NCBI GenBank assembly: GCA_038235275.1
Contig: JBBSUC010000006.1
Coordinates: 1-64,000 of the forward strand
Length of the DNA stretch: 64,000 bases
Direction of reading: 5' to 3'
From: Persicitalea sp038235275
GTDB taxonomy: Bacteria; Bacteroidota; Bacteroidia; Cytophagales; Spirosomataceae
Made by a program: the position numbers and the translations under genes. The notes below the pieces were generated by a model. That model made no database searches. It saw only the letters and a program-made list of their open reading frames with translations, and had not been told where the DNA came from. Positions 37,711-45,554 of this stretch are shown piece by piece (position 1 is the stretch's first letter; the number at the start of each line of letters is the position of its first letter).

Positions 37711-38052
37711 ATGAAAGCGCAACCAAACGAAGAAGGCGGCTACGATACCATGACCGAGGCCCTGACCGCCCTGCAAGAAAAAGGATACACCTGTAATTTT
37801 AACCTGATTTCGGACGGCCTGGAAAGCAAGACCGAAGATGAAGTCACCAAACTTTCTCCCAACGAATTCGACATCACGGAGGTACATCGCTTCGAGGGAA
37901 TGTCTAACCCTTCCGACAACTCGATTCTTTACGCCATCGAGTCTCAAGGCGGCTTGAAGGGGACCCTCGTCAACGCCTATGGCACCTACGCCGACCCGCT
38001 CTCGTCCGAAATGATCAAGAAATTGGACACACGCCATGCGAAGGGTATGTGA
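37711..38052 (+). CDS. Small conserved Bacteroidota protein, unknown function
   Basis: 113-aa cytosolic protein. Segments MTEALTALQEKGYTCNFNL and FDITEVHRFEGMSNPSDNSILYAI match a family often labelled as phosphoribosylpyrophosphate synthetase in databases, although it lacks the PRPP-synthase core and the label is likely wrong. It has no visible motif pointing to catalysis. Confidence 0.75.
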   Translation: MKAQPNEEGGYDTMTEALTALQEKGYTCNFNLISDGLESKTEDEVTKLSPNEFDITEVHRFEGMSNPSDNSILYAIESQGGLKGTLVNAYGTYADPLSSEMIKKLDTRHAKGM

Positions 38053-38054
38053 TT

Positions 38055-38292
38055 GAAGGATGTGGAACTGTGTACGGCGGGGCGCCCCGAGGCGGCCCCC
38101 CGCGCGGTCGTGTAATTGATGTTGAACTGTTTGTTTGTTTAGCTGTTTAATTACTGAGTTTTGAGCAGTCTGCCTGATTCGTGACGTGAAAGCAGCCCAA
38201 CAATTAATTACACAGGTCAACAAATTAGCAGCAATTACACGCCGGGCGGGCGCTCCCGTTCCACGATTAAACAATTACAAAACAACGAAACA
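38055..38292. repeat. Intergenic repeat region with heptad words
   Basis: This spacer contains TGTGGAACTG...CCCCGCGCGGTCGTGTAATTG and TGTTGAACTGTTTG words. At its end, CGATTAA ACAATTA CAAAACA ACGAAAC (38264-38291) reads as four 7-nt words that end one base before the YtxJ start codon. The GTCG(T)GTAATTG and GATTAAACAATT words are shared with 4846-4955. Confidence 0.55.
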
Positions 38293-38646
38293 ATGAATTG
38301 GCACCAACTTACCCAAGCTTCTCAGCTTGAAGAAATTAAGGAAGAATCGCAGCGGCATCCGGTGCTTATTTTTAAGCATAGCACCCGCTGTAACATCAGC
38401 GCAACGGCTAAGGCGCGATTCGAAAGAAAATGGAAAGGCGACGAAGCGGGCGATTTGGCTCCCTACTATTTAGACCTAATCTCGCTGCGACCCTTGTCCA
38501 ACGAAGTGGCCGACACCTTTGACGTACCCCACCAGTCGCCGCAGGTCTTATTGATCTCAAAGGGCGAATGCGTGTACGACGCCTCGCATTTCGACATTAG
38601 CTTCGACGAAATTAGCCAGCAGGCCAGCGGCATCGAATTGGCTTAG
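38293..38646 (+). CDS. ytxJ: YtxJ-like monothiol bacilliredoxin
   Basis: 117-aa thioredoxin-fold protein of the bacillithiol redox system. A single Cys is in the HSTRCNIS active-site motif (about 29-36), instead of the CxxC of thioredoxins, and a cis-Pro is present in HQSPQVLL. It probably removes bacillithiol from oxidised proteins. Such proteins are common in Bacteroidota that make bacillithiol. Confidence 0.9.
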   Translation: MNWHQLTQASQLEEIKEESQRHPVLIFKHSTRCNISATAKARFERKWKGDEAGDLAPYYLDLISLRPLSNEVADTFDVPHQSPQVLLISKGECVYDASHFDISFDEISQQASGIELA

Positions 38647-38664
38647 GTTTTTTTGTGAAGAAAT

Positions 38665-38711
38665 AAAGACGGGCGTAGTGGGGACAGTTTTTCCACTACG
38701 CCCGTCTTTTT
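38665..38711. terminator. Bidirectional terminator between ytxJ and the OsmC gene
   Basis: A 17-bp stem AAAGACGGGCGTAGTGG / CCACTACGCCCGTCTTT with an 11-nt loop and T-runs on both sides. It serves convergent genes, and the OsmC stop codon (TTA, 38710-38712) touches its edge. Confidence 0.92.
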
Positions 38712-39138
38712 AGGCCTCTTGGGCCACATTCCAGAAGAAAGTCACGGCCTGTACCAGGTCGGGATGCAGGCTGAGGGCCACCGGACAAGTGTGGGCGGCG
38801 CGTTCCAGTTTGGCGCGTTCGGTGTCGGACAGATCCCGGTCGGATAGCATCTTCATCTCAAGTTCCACACGGGCGATGCGGCGCGGGGCGTCGGCGGACA
38901 TAACCTTGGTGATTTCCATTTCGGAACCTTTCAGATCGAGGCCGTCACGGCGGGCAGCAATGCCCATGATGGTCATCATGCAGCTACCCAAAGACGCCGC
39001 CACGAGGTCGGTGGGCGAGAAGGCTTCACCCTTTCCCTGGTTATCGGTGGGGGCGTCGGTCAGGATTTGAGTACCCGATTGCAGGTGGGTAGCCTGAGTG
39101 CGTAGTTCGCCCAAATAGTCGGTTTTGATCGTCGGCAT
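38710..39138 (-). CDS. OsmC/Ohr family peroxide-related protein
   Basis: 142-aa protein of the OsmC superfamily. Two conserved cysteines are visible: SLGSCMMTIMG (Cys near 52) and AAHTCPVALSL (Cys near 118), which form the peroxide-reactive pair. Homologues reduce organic hydroperoxides. Monocistronic with its own terminator. Confidence 0.92.
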   Translation of the reverse strand: MPTIKTDYLGELRTQATHLQSGTQILTDAPTDNQGKGEAFSPTDLVAASLGSCMMTIMGIAARRDGLDLKGSEMEITKVMSADAPRRIARVELEMKMLSDRDLSDTERAKLERAAHTCPVALSLHPDLVQAVTFFWNVAQEA

Positions 39139-39265
39139 GATTTTCTGGTTAGTGAGAAGAACATAAAATTATAAAAAACCGTTAAGAAAGAGCGTTGTAA
39201 AATCGGGAACCGAACAAATTTCGCTATTTTCACCTCCCGAAACACTTTTCCGGAAACCACCTATC

Positions 39266-40015
39266 ATGCTCAATAAAAAAACTTTACTCCTCGGCAGCCT
39301 ATGCCTTTTGCTGACCACCATAAGTTGGGCGCAGCGCCGTGGCCAGCCGGATACCGACATCGAAACTTACAACTCGCTATTCTCGGGCGGCGTGACTACC
39401 AACACCAATTCCGGCTTGTTTGGCGGGGTGGTGGTGCGCAGTTCCAAGTCCCTGCCGGGGATGCTCTTTGGTAAGCAGCAGTTCCGGTATCTGGCCCTGG
39501 AAGCGGTCAATGTCAAGCACCCCAAGGAATTTTCGTCGCCCTACCCCGGCAACGGCTCCCGCCTGACCTTCGGCAAGCAGAATTATCTTTTCGTGTTGCG
39601 CCCCGAGTATGGCCGCGAGTTGATGTTCTACAACCGTCACTCCAACGAGGGTATTTCCATCAGCGGAATCCTTGCCGCCGGACCGTCGATCGGCATTGAA
39701 AAACCTTACTATGTGCAGCTTCAACCCCGCGCGGGCGTCGTAACTTCGGTACCCTACACCCCCAATCTGCCGGGCGACATTATTGGTGCGGGTAGCTTTT
39801 TCGCGGGTTTCGACAAGGCCAAAATCGTGCCGGGTGCTCATATCAAGGCGGCCCTCAGTTTCGAGTTGAGCGCCTTCCGCGAAAACATGACGGGCATCGA
39901 AATCGGCTTCGTAACCGAAGCCTTCTCCCGCCAAATCATCATCATGCCCCAGGCCCAAAACCGCAGCTTCTTCACCTCCGGTTTTGTGACGCTGTACTAT
40001 GGGTTGAAAAAATGA
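39266..40015 (+). CDS. Exported protein of unknown function, upstream of lipA
   Basis: 249 aa with a signal peptide (LLGSLCLLLTTISWAQR). Features are glycine/serine-rich stretches and alternating hydrophobic strands (FSGGVTTNTNSGLFGGVVVRS; YLFVLRPEYGRELMFY), suggesting an outer-membrane or periplasmic beta protein conserved among Cytophagales. No specific family or function is recognised. The lipA gene starts 7 nt later, probably in the same transcript. Confidence 0.75.
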   Translation: MLNKKTLLLGSLCLLLTTISWAQRRGQPDTDIETYNSLFSGGVTTNTNSGLFGGVVVRSSKSLPGMLFGKQQFRYLALEAVNVKHPKEFSSPYPGNGSRLTFGKQNYLFVLRPEYGRELMFYNRHSNEGISISGILAAGPSIGIEKPYYVQLQPRAGVVTSVPYTPNLPGDIIGAGSFFAGFDKAKIVPGAHIKAALSFELSAFRENMTGIEIGFVTEAFSRQIIIMPQAQNRSFFTSGFVTLYYGLKK

Positions 40016-40022
40016 ATTCATA

Positions 40023-40901
40023 ATGATTGAACTTCCTGTTATCGCCAGCCAACGCAAAAAGCGCCCCGACTGGTTGCGCGTGAAACTCCCCGCTGGCCCC
40101 GATTTTCTGCGAGTACGGCAGTTGGTAGATACTTACAAACTACACACGATCTGCGAGAGCGGCAGTTGCCCAAATATGGGCGAGTGTTGGGGCGCGGGTA
40201 CAGCCACTTTTATGATTTTGGGCAATGTTTGTACCCGCAGTTGCAGTTTCTGCGCCGTGGCCACGGGCCGTCCGCCCGAGTACGACACCGACGAACCGCA
40301 GCGCGTAGCCGAGGCCATTCGACTGATGGGCGTCAAGCACGCCGTCATCACCTCCGTCAATCGCGACGAGTTGAAAGACCGGGGGGCCGAAATCTGGTAC
40401 CAAACCGTGCGGCAGGTGAAAGAGCAAAGTCCTGCCACGACCATCGAAACGCTGATTCCTGACGTGAAAAACAACTGGGACGCGCTTTATCGCATGATCG
40501 AAGGCGGGCAGGAAGTGGTATCGCACAACGTCGAAACCGTCGAGCGTCTCTACCGGGGTGTGCGGCCGCAGGCCAAGTACGAGCGCAGCCTGGAACAAAT
40601 CCGGCGCACGAAGGAGGCGAAGCAGCGCACCAAGTCGGGCATCATGTTGGGTTTGGGAGAAACGCAGGACGAGATTTTCAAAGCGATGGACGACCTGGCC
40701 GCTCACGGACTGGATATTCTGACCCTCGGACAATACCTGCAACCCACCAAGATGCACCACGAGGTCATCGAGTGGATTACGCCCGAAATGTTTGACATGT
40801 ACCGCGAGGAAGGCCTGAGTCGTGGACTCAAATACGTCGAATCCGGCCCGCTCGTCCGTTCCAGCTATCACGCCGAACGCCACGTGAACGTGCCGATTTG
40901 A
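40023..40901 (+). CDS. lipA: Lipoyl synthase
   Basis: Radical SAM enzyme that inserts two sulfurs into octanoyl-protein, 292 aa. Both iron-sulfur clusters are visible: the auxiliary CESGSCPNMGEC and the SAM-binding CTRSCSFC. Size is normal. The stop TGA is shared with the TTG start of the lycopene cyclase gene. Confidence 0.97.
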   Translation: MIELPVIASQRKKRPDWLRVKLPAGPDFLRVRQLVDTYKLHTICESGSCPNMGECWGAGTATFMILGNVCTRSCSFCAVATGRPPEYDTDEPQRVAEAIRLMGVKHAVITSVNRDELKDRGAEIWYQTVRQVKEQSPATTIETLIPDVKNNWDALYRMIEGGQEVVSHNVETVERLYRGVRPQAKYERSLEQIRRTKEAKQRTKSGIMLGLGETQDEIFKAMDDLAAHGLDILTLGQYLQPTKMHHEVIEWITPEMFDMYREEGLSRGLKYVESGPLVRSSYHAERHVNVPI

Positions 40902-42058
40902 AACGCTACGACTACATCATTGCGGGTGGCGGACTAGCCGGACTAAGTCTGGCTTTTTATATGAACCAGTCGGTGCTGCGCAACAAGCAGATTCTTATTA
41001 TTGATAAAGACGGGAAGGACAAAAACGACCGTACCTGGTGCTTTTGGGAAACGGACGTGAATAGTCCTTTCGACTCCATAATTTTCCGTAAATGGCCGGA
41101 AGTCTATTTCTACGGGAGTGGCGGCTTTGAGAAAAAACTTGACCTCGGCGATTATAATTACAAATGGATTCGCGGGATTGATTTCTACAACTTCGTCAAG
41201 ACCGACCTGGCCGCCAACGCCAACATCACTTTCCTCAATACCAATATTGAGCGCCTAACCAGCACCGCCGATGGCGGCTTCGTCATCACGGAAGCCGGGC
41301 AGTTCATCGCCGACTACATTTTCGACAGCGTGACCCCGCTGCGGATCGACAACCCAAAGCGGGAAAATATGCTCCAGCACTTCAAAGGCTGGGAAATCAC
41401 CACGCCGCAGCCCACCTTCGACCCCGCCGTGCCCATTATGATGGATTACCGCGTGGAGCAGGTCGGTCTCGGCGTGCGGTTCAGTTACGTGCTGCCCGTC
41501 GACGAAAAACGCGCTTTTATCGAATACACCGTCTTTTCAGACGCACTCCTGGCTCAGGCTGACTACGACCGAGAACTCCATACCTACATTCGTGATATTC
41601 TGGGAATTAAAGATTTCGAGATTCACCACGAAGAATTCGGCGTCATTCCCATGACGGACGAGCTGCCCGAAACGCCCCGCGATAGCCGCATTATCAAAAT
41701 CGGTACGTCGGGCGGCTACGTAAAGGCATCGTCGGGCTACGCTTTTAAGCGCACGCAGTGGCTCACGCAGGAATTGGTCAGGCAACTGCTAACGACGGGC
41801 AAGCCTACTCCCACGAAAGCAACTTTCCGCTCCTGGTTCAAGCATTTGCAGGATAGCACATTACTAAATGTTCTTTTGAAAGAACGCCATTCGGGAGATG
41901 CCGTCTTTACCAATCTTTATAAAAACAACCCTACTCCCCGTCTATTAGCCTTCCTGGACGGGAACAATTCCGTGTGGGACGACCTTCGTACGATGTCCAC
42001 GGTGCCGCTTTGGGCTTTTACCAAAGGCATGGTCGGCACACTGATGAAGAGATTCTAG
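40898..42058 (+). CDS. Lycopene cyclase-like FAD-binding oxidoreductase
   Basis: 386-aa flavoprotein. The N-terminal Rossmann motif DYIIAGGGLAGLSLAFYM and the NDRTWCFWE segment are typical of CrtY-type lycopene beta-cyclases, which make the cyclic ends of carotenoids without net redox change. The start is TTG, overlapping the lipA stop as TTGA, so translational coupling is likely. No other crt genes are in the window, so the carotenoid pathway must lie elsewhere. Confidence 0.85.
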   Translation: MKRYDYIIAGGGLAGLSLAFYMNQSVLRNKQILIIDKDGKDKNDRTWCFWETDVNSPFDSIIFRKWPEVYFYGSGGFEKKLDLGDYNYKWIRGIDFYNFVKTDLAANANITFLNTNIERLTSTADGGFVITEAGQFIADYIFDSVTPLRIDNPKRENMLQHFKGWEITTPQPTFDPAVPIMMDYRVEQVGLGVRFSYVLPVDEKRAFIEYTVFSDALLAQADYDRELHTYIRDILGIKDFEIHHEEFGVIPMTDELPETPRDSRIIKIGTSGGYVKASSGYAFKRTQWLTQELVRQLLTTGKPTPTKATFRSWFKHLQDSTLLNVLLKERHSGDAVFTNLYKNNPTPRLLAFLDGNNSVWDDLRTMSTVPLWAFTKGMVGTLMKRF

Positions 42059-42094
42059 CGCATTTGGTTAATTTCTAAAAAAAATTCAATTTTG

Positions 42095-42216
42095 CAGCGG
42101 CATCCAGAAGCTTCAAAAGGAGAAGCGCCAACCGGGACGAACACCACGGTGGTAAAGGGACGATGTGGGTTAAAAACCAAAAATAGTTCTCTTCTCCCGC
42201 CCGGCTTCCTGGATAC
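42095..42216 (+). promoter_or_regulatory. Possible structured leader of metK
   Basis: GCATCCAG (42100-42107) can pair with CTGGAT (42209-42214), and GCTTC (42110-42114) with GAAGC (42122-42126); an interior CACCACGGTGGTAA segment adds local pairing potential. The region lies 90-200 nt before metK. A SAM-responsive leader is plausible from context, but the sequence does not match an S-box or SAM-II consensus that I recognise. Confidence 0.3.
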
Positions 42217-42277
42217 TGAATTCGACACCAATCGCTATCACTCGCAGAAAGGTGTTTTCGCAATCCGCGTTCTAATA

Positions 42278-42305
42278 ATTCATCATTCATCATTCATCAT
42301 TCAAG
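42278..42305. repeat. Heptad tandem repeat (ATTCATC x4) before metK
   Basis: ATTCATC occurs three times and ATTCAAG once, ending 4 nt before the metK start codon. It overlaps the position expected for the ribosome-binding region, so copy-number change could alter metK translation. Confidence 0.8.
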
Positions 42306-42308
42306 AAA

Positions 42309-43589
42309 ATGCCTTACCTATTCACTTCGGAATCCGTGTCGGAAGGACACCCTGACAAAGTAGCCGACCAGATTTCGGACGCCCTCATCGACAATTTCAT
42401 GGCCTGGGACCCCAACAGCAAGGTAGCTTGCGAAACGCTCGTTACCACCGGACAGGTCGTACTGGCTGGAGAAGTCAAGACCAGCACTTATCTTGACGTT
42501 CAGAAAATCGCCCGCGAAGTCATTCGTAAAATTGGCTACACTAAGAGCGAGTATATGTTCGAGGCCAATTCCTGCGGTATTTTGTCGGCCATTCACGACC
42601 AAAGCGAAGATATAAATCAGGGCGTGGATCGGGCCGCCGAAAGCCAGGATTTCGAGGCCAAAGCAAACGCCCAGGGCGCGGGCGACCAGGGCATGATGTT
42701 TGGCTACGCCACTCGCGAAACCGAAAACTACATACCGCTGGGGTTGGACATGGCGCATAGTCTCTTGAAGGAATTATCCAATATTCGTAACAATGAGCCC
42801 GAAACTATCCCGTACCTGCGGCCCGACGCTAAGGCACAGGTAACTATCGAGTACAGCGACGATAACGTGCCACAACGCATCGACACCATCGTAGTCTCGA
42901 CCCAGCACGACGACTTCGATTCAGAAGAGAAAATGCTGGCCAAGATCAAGGAGGACATTATTTCAATTGTCGTTCCCCGCGTAAAGGAGGCTTTGCCTGA
43001 GAACTTACAGGCGTTGTTTACCGATGACATTACCTATTACATCAACCCTACCGGAAAATTCGTCATCGGCGGGCCGCACGGCGACACGGGCCTAACGGGT
43101 CGCAAGATTATCGTGGATACCTACGGCGGTAAGGGTGCGCACGGTGGTGGCGCTTTCTCAGGAAAGGACCCCTCAAAAGTGGACCGATCAGCGGCTTACG
43201 CCACGCGTCACATCGCCAAAAACATGGTCGCCGCTGGTCTCTGCGACGAGGTGTTGGTACAGGTTTCGTACGCCATCGGCGTGGCCAAGCCCTGCGGCTT
43301 GTTCGTGGATACCAAAGGCACAGCTAAAGTCGAAATAACAGACGGAGAAATTGCTCGGAAAATAGAGAAAATCTTCGATATGCGTCCCTACGCCATTGAG
43401 GAGCGGCTGAAACTACGTAACCCAATCTACTCTGAAACCGCCGCTTACGGCCACATGGGACGCGTGAACGAGATAGTGAAGAAAACCTTTAAAGGCACCG
43501 ACGGCACGGAGAAGGAAATGGAAGTGGAGTTATTTACCTGGGAGAAGCTCGATTTTGTGGATAAAATCAAGGAAGCGTTCGGGTTGTAG
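42309..43589 (+). CDS. metK: S-adenosylmethionine synthetase
   Basis: 426-aa enzyme making SAM from methionine and ATP. Signature motifs are SEGHPDKVADQISD near the N-terminus and GGGAFSGKDPSKVDRSAAY near 280. The length is standard. The leader carries a heptad repeat and a possibly structured region. Confidence 0.97.
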   Translation: MPYLFTSESVSEGHPDKVADQISDALIDNFMAWDPNSKVACETLVTTGQVVLAGEVKTSTYLDVQKIAREVIRKIGYTKSEYMFEANSCGILSAIHDQSEDINQGVDRAAESQDFEAKANAQGAGDQGMMFGYATRETENYIPLGLDMAHSLLKELSNIRNNEPETIPYLRPDAKAQVTIEYSDDNVPQRIDTIVVSTQHDDFDSEEKMLAKIKEDIISIVVPRVKEALPENLQALFTDDITYYINPTGKFVIGGPHGDTGLTGRKIIVDTYGGKGAHGGGAFSGKDPSKVDRSAAYATRHIAKNMVAAGLCDEVLVQVSYAIGVAKPCGLFVDTKGTAKVEITDGEIARKIEKIFDMRPYAIEERLKLRNPIYSETAAYGHMGRVNEIVKKTFKGTDGTEKEMEVELFTWEKLDFVDKIKEAFGL

Positions 43590-43612
43590 TTTTTTCAGTC
43601 CAGAATTTTACA

Positions 43613-43645
43613 AAAAATCCGGAGATTGATTTCTCCGGCTTTTTG
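43613..43645. terminator. Terminator between metK and DUF membrane gene
   Basis: The stem CCGGAGA / TCTCCGG is flanked by A-run and T-run (CTTTTTGTTTTTT), serving the convergent metK and small membrane-protein genes. Confidence 0.75.
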
Positions 43646-43649
43646 TTTT

Positions 43650-43949
43650 TTAGTCCCGCACGTACACCTTCACGCCGCCGATGCGCCCGGCGATGAAGTT
43701 GTACACGACCGCCGAAAGTGCCCCGGAGATAATCCCGAATACTCCGTAGATAATCGGTACAAAAATCAGCATAAAAGCCCCGCCCCCGAACATAATTCCT
43801 TTTTCGTAGCCACCAAGGGGCATATTGGCAAACGGCATGGAAAAAATTAAAAAGAAGAAAAGAATGAATACAAGGCTGAGCAGCGCCATCACGGCCCCCG
43901 ACACCAGGGCAGCGGAACCTACGTCGATGCGAGTGATTTCTTTTTTCAT
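43650..43949 (-). CDS. Small membrane protein, resembles DUF3566
   Basis: 99-aa protein from the start at 43949 (MKKEITRIDVGSAALVSGAV); the ORF's first ATG adds 14 unlikely residues. It has two long hydrophobic segments (ALLSLVFILFFFLIF; GGGAFMLIFVPIIYGVFGIISG) and a glycine-rich C-terminal tail. Function unknown. Confidence 0.7.
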   Translation of the reverse strand: MKKEITRIDVGSAALVSGAVMALLSLVFILFFFLIFSMPFANMPLGGYEKGIMFGGGAFMLIFVPIIYGVFGIISGALSAVVYNFIAGRIGGVKVYVRD

Positions 43950-44093
43950 ATTTTTATACGTGTTTAGGAAGTGGAGTAGAAACTGATTCAACCGAATCCT
44001 TTACAAAATACGGATTCAATGCCCATTTACTCAAAAAAAGGGCTGGCTGGCCTTCTGATGAGATTGATGGTTAAATCAAGCCGCATCACTCCC

Positions 44094-45398
44094 TTACAAA
44101 AACGGTACGACGCTTTCCAGCCCCATGCCGCGCGAGCCTTTGATGAGGATATGGGTGTTTTCCTGCGGATGATCCATGATCCAGTTGTGGAGAGAGAATT
44201 TATCGGGAATGTAGTAGGCCTTCGGCAGGGCGGGCAGGGCGTGCTGCATCAGCGGTCCGGTCAGAATCACGACATCGAATTTGCCCTCGGCGACCAACTG
44301 GCCGATGGTCAGGTGTTCGGCGGCGGCTTCGTCGCCTAATTCCAGCATATCGCCCAGAATCAGCATTTTGCGCGGGGCATCGCTGCGGGTAAAATGCTCG
44401 ATGGCCGCTCGCATGGAGCTGGGATTGGCGTTGTAAGCGTCGAGCGTAATAGTGTTGTTGCCTTTTTCAATGACTTGCGAGCGGTTGTTGTCAGGCCGGT
44501 AGTCCGAGATAGCGCGGTGCGCGTCGTCGCTGGGCACTTCGAAGTAGTGACCAATGGCGAGGGCAGCGCAGATGTTGTCGAAATTGTGCCGACCCGGCAG
44601 GTGCGTGACAATGGTCTGCTTTTCCTGGTTTTCGTAGATGACGAAGGGCGATTCCTCCACCAGCGTCGGATTCACTTCCGAACTGGCGGTACGGTAAAAG
44701 ACGATTTCACCGAAGGCGTGTTTCTTGCTCGCCATTTCCATGAGGGTTTCGTCCTGGGTGTTCACGAATACGACCCGCTTTTTCTTGGATAAATACGTGT
44801 AAAGTTCGCCCTTGCCTTTCTTGACGCCCGCGATTCCGCCGAAACCTTCCAAATGGGCTTTGCCAATATTAGTAATGAGACCGTGCGTTGGCTGGGCGAT
44901 GCTACACAGAAAAGCGATTTCCTGCTGGTGATTAGCCCCCATTTCGATGACGGCTACCGTATTGTCATCCGGCTGGATGGAGAGCAGCGTGAGTGGCACG
45001 CCGATATGGTTGTTGAGGTTGCCGACGGTAGCGTTGGTGCGGTATTTTTTGGCAAGAACCGCCGCAATGAGTTCTTTGGTCGTAGTTTTTCCGTTGGATC
45101 CCGTCAGGCCGATCACTGGAATATCCCAATTCTTCCGGTGGTGTTTGGCTAATTCCTGTAAAGCAATCAGCACGTCGTCTACCAACAGAAAACGCTTATC
45201 CTTCACCACCGAGAAATCGTCCACCACGGCGAAAGCCGCCCCGCTATCGAGCGCTTGCTGAGCAAAGGTATTTCCATTGAAATTGTCGCCTTTTAAAGCA
45301 AAAAACAAACAACCCGGCGCAATCTTCCGCGTGTCGGTGCAGACCGTCGAATTCTTTAAATAAATCGCGTAAAGTTCTTCAAGCGTGATTTCCAGCAT
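44094..45398 (-). CDS. murF: UDP-N-acetylmuramoyl-tripeptide--D-Ala-D-Ala ligase
   Basis: 434-aa Mur ligase adding D-Ala-D-Ala to the peptidoglycan precursor in the cytoplasm. The ATP loop is GLTGSNGKTTTKELI (about 98-112); family segments DNFNGNTFAQQAL and GDMLELGDEA are present. It is isolated from other mur genes here. Confidence 0.96.
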   Translation of the reverse strand: MLEITLEELYAIYLKNSTVCTDTRKIAPGCLFFALKGDNFNGNTFAQQALDSGAAFAVVDDFSVVKDKRFLLVDDVLIALQELAKHHRKNWDIPVIGLTGSNGKTTTKELIAAVLAKKYRTNATVGNLNNHIGVPLTLLSIQPDDNTVAVIEMGANHQQEIAFLCSIAQPTHGLITNIGKAHLEGFGGIAGVKKGKGELYTYLSKKKRVVFVNTQDETLMEMASKKHAFGEIVFYRTASSEVNPTLVEESPFVIYENQEKQTIVTHLPGRHNFDNICAALAIGHYFEVPSDDAHRAISDYRPDNNRSQVIEKGNNTITLDAYNANPSSMRAAIEHFTRSDAPRKMLILGDMLELGDEAAAEHLTIGQLVAEGKFDVVILTGPLMQHALPALPKAYYIPDKFSLHNWIMDHPQENTHILIKGSRGMGLESVVPFL

Positions 45399-45554
45399 AT
45401 TTTATGACAAGTTGGGTTTTTAGGACGTTGTATGTGGTAGGCTCGGACAGCCGCTGCTGGGTCTTGTCCATCCTTTTGCTAAAATTCCGCTAAAATAAAG
45501 AATCATTGACCGCAAACGGGCCAGCGGCCCGTATCACATGGCCAAAATTACGCA

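Noticed and set aside
37711..38052. Phosphoribosylpyrophosphate synthetase
   Set aside because: The 113-aa protein lacks the PRPP-binding and ATP-binding core; the common database name appears to be a misannotation.
42278..42305. CRISPR array
   Set aside because: The words are 7 nt in tandem without unique spacers, and no cas genes are present.
44019..44339. 106-aa plus-strand open frame opposite murF
   Set aside because: It overlaps the conserved C-terminal part of murF and has no independent support.
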